64,000 bases of DNA from Nitratiruptor sp. SB155-2 (GTDB lineage: Bacteria; Campylobacterota; Campylobacteria; Campylobacterales; Nitratiruptoraceae). The notes beneath the pieces are model-generated. The model worked only from the letters and a program-made list of their open reading frames with translations, searched no databases and was not told the origin of the DNA. A program made the translations under genes and the position numbers. Below are positions 63,035 through 64,000 of this stretch, one piece after another (the first letter of the stretch is position 1; each line of letters starts with the position of its first letter). The stretch is from positions 1,756,501-1,820,500 of the forward strand of contig NC_009662.1 of assembly GCF_000010325.1 (NCBI RefSeq). Direction: 5' to 3'.

Positions 63035-63065
63035 CGATCCCTCCTAAAAATTAATTTACATTTTT

Positions 63066-63107
63066 ATTGTATGTCTTTTTTTGAACCATTACTTTGATAT
63101 TGATCAA
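63066..63107 (-). promoter_or_regulatory. FNR/DNR-type promoter of the nor operon
   Basis: TTGAT-ATTG-ATCAA (63094-63107) is a perfect FNR-type site. On the minus strand a -10 TACAAT lies at 63066-63071, giving a start near 63059 and placing the site at -41.5. For the divergent crp/fnr gene, with TATAAT at 63154-63159, the same site falls near -65, suggesting shared or auto-control. Confidence 0.75.
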
Positions 63108-63189
63108 TAAATGTTGAATTTAGTTTTTTAGCTCCATTTAATTTTTGGCAATTTATAATTGTATCTCTTTTTATTGAAAAGGCCAAATT

Positions 63190-63828
63190 ATGGAAAGAAT
63201 ACGCAGTTTCTATCTCTTTAACAATCTCGATGACAAGCAGTTTCAGCGTCTAAAAGAGATTTCCGTTTTAAAACAGTACAAAAAAGGGAGTATCGTTTTT
63301 TACGAAGGAGAGATTGCCAAACATCTCATTTTACTGACGAAGGGAATTTTACAAATTTATAAGAGCGATCATAAAGGCAATAAGATCGTATTGCATGTTT
63401 TCTATCCGCCAAATTTGATCGCTGAAATCGTCAATTTTGAACAGATTCCCTATCCGGCATCAGGCGAATTCCTTACCGATGGAGAACTTTTATTAATCGA
63501 TTATAAAATATTTGAGGAAGAGTTTTTAAAAAATCCTGAAATTGCATTTACAATTATCAAGTCGTTGACCAATAAGATTCGCTATCTTGAACATGTCATC
63601 ACCAACGATCTTGTGTTGAGTTCCACTGCAAGAGTGGCAAAATTTATTTACGAACATGAAGAAGAGTTTATGGATCTGAAAAAAAACGAAATCGCGACAC
63701 TACTCAATATCACCCCAGAAACCCTCTCTCGCATCATATCAAAATTTAAAAAGCTGGGACTTCTCGAAAAAAATCGCTCTCAATACAGAGTTCTCAAGAA
63801 AGAGGAGTTTCGATCTTTCTTTGAATAA
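63190..63828 (+). CDS. Crp/Fnr-family transcriptional regulator (cysteine-free, DNR/NssR-like)
   Basis: A 212-residue regulator with a cyclic-nucleotide-like sensor domain (GSIVFYEGEIAKHLILLTKG) and a winged HTH (NEIATLLNITPETLSRIISK). The E-x-x-S-R recognition helix matches FNR-type TTGAT sites, one of which lies directly upstream. It has no cysteine at all, so it cannot hold an FNR iron-sulfur cluster; haem-based NO sensing as in DNR, or another signal as in Campylobacter NssR, are options. It faces the nor operon across 155 bp. Confidence 0.9.
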   Translation: MERIRSFYLFNNLDDKQFQRLKEISVLKQYKKGSIVFYEGEIAKHLILLTKGILQIYKSDHKGNKIVLHVFYPPNLIAEIVNFEQIPYPASGEFLTDGELLLIDYKIFEEEFLKNPEIAFTIIKSLTNKIRYLEHVITNDLVLSSTARVAKFIYEHEEEFMDLKKNEIATLLNITPETLSRIISKFKKLGLLEKNRSQYRVLKKEEFRSFFE

Positions 63829-63851
63829 TTAATCTTTACAGAAGGAGTATT

Positions 63852-64000
63852 ATGAGAATAACATCGATCATTGTCAGTGGTCTACTACTTGGTACAACGC
63901 TTTTTGCACATGAACAGGATTCTGTGCATGAATCTGAAAAGCCGTACTACGTTGTTGTCAAAGGTATTCACAACTATGGTGATCGCAACGGAAACGAAAA
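63852..64000 (+). CDS. Exported protein, N-terminal fragment (runs off window)
   Basis: ATG at 63852 with SD GAAGGAG. The first 50 codons give a signal peptide (MRITSIIVSGLLLGTTLFAH) and a mature start YYVVVKGIHNYGD. Too little is visible to assign a family; a beta-strand-rich outer-membrane or periplasmic protein is possible. It lies 23 bp after the Crp/Fnr gene and may be co-transcribed. Confidence 0.6.
   Translation, partial: MRITSIIVSGLLLGTTLFAHEQDSVHESEKPYYVVVKGIHNYGDRNGNE

Noticed and set aside
1..64000. tRNA, rRNA, CRISPR or insertion sequence
   Set aside because: Reading both strands I saw no cloverleaf with a GTTCRA T-loop, no regularly spaced repeats and no transposase; a scan with dedicated tools could still find a missed small RNA.

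Overview
The window reads as a compact, moderately AT-rich chromosome segment of a chemolithotrophic, denitrifying, thermophilic Campylobacterota (epsilonproteobacterium), most like the Nitratiruptor/Nautiliales group. The grounds are: a Wolinella-type nitrous oxide reductase cluster (nosZ-B-D-G-C1-C2-H-F-L-Y) with a Sec-exported, cytochrome-c-fused NosZ; cytochrome cd1 nitrite reductase and cNor; a full-length reverse gyrase, the hallmark enzyme of thermophiles; and very tight gene packing with many 4-bp ATGA overlaps. The genus is inferred from gene content, not from a marker gene. No tRNA, rRNA, CRISPR array or insertion sequence was seen.

Layout. 1-1.4 kb: TetR-AhpD-cytochrome c operon with a palindromic operator. 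1.5-3.2 kb: FIST-GGDEF sensor broken by a frameshift. 3.3-10 kb: Trk potassium uptake, a CopZ-N-like metalloprotein coupled to a ClC transporter, a DsbD_2-type membrane protein and an amino-acid permease. 10-15.5 kb: PPK2, a flavin reductase-like protein, two tandem AmrS-type radical SAM enzymes and a Na/Pi cotransporter. 15.5-19.4 kb: SYLF protein, two-component system, haem-binding protein and SDR. 19.5-22.8 kb: periplasmic binding lipoprotein coupled to a PAS-GGDEF-EAL protein. 22.8-27.8 kb: an archaeal-looking operon of KaiC-like ATPase, HTH protein and reverse gyrase. 27.8-29.6 kb: RHH/MazF toxin-antitoxin joined to upp and an LRR protein. 29.6-35.7 kb: Sel1 protein, HATPase-GNAT fusion, M20 amidohydrolase and a class III ribonucleotide reductase whose glycyl-radical segment is a separate 56-residue gene. 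35.8-40.6 kb: fused hydantoinase/oxoprolinase and pyruvate kinase. 40.7-43.3 kb: small membrane proteins plus two haem d1/sirohaem genes. 43.3-53.3 kb: nos cluster. 53.7-64 kb: haem d1 genes, nirS, norCB and a Crp/Fnr regulator.

How it fits together. NirS (nitrite to NO), NorCB (NO to N2O) and NosZ (N2O to N2) are all here, with the haem d1 route spread over two loci: CobA/NirE (53.7 kb), precorrin-2 dehydrogenase/ferrochelatase (42.4 kb), a fused NirDL sirohaem decarboxylase (41.3 kb), then NirJ, NirF and a NirN-like protein (54-58.6 kb). Nitrate reductase is not in the window. Two FNR-type sites, TTGAT-N4-ATCAA upstream of the nor genes and a one-mismatch copy upstream of nosB, each sit at -41.5 from a predicted start. 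The cysteine-free Crp/Fnr protein beside the first site is the obvious candidate regulator.

Most unusual: the KaiC-HTH-reverse gyrase operon, the split glycyl-radical domain of NrdD, a 233-bp imperfect palindrome inserted between nirJ and nirF, and two hairpins that bury Shine-Dalgarno sequences (nrdD and nirN-like).
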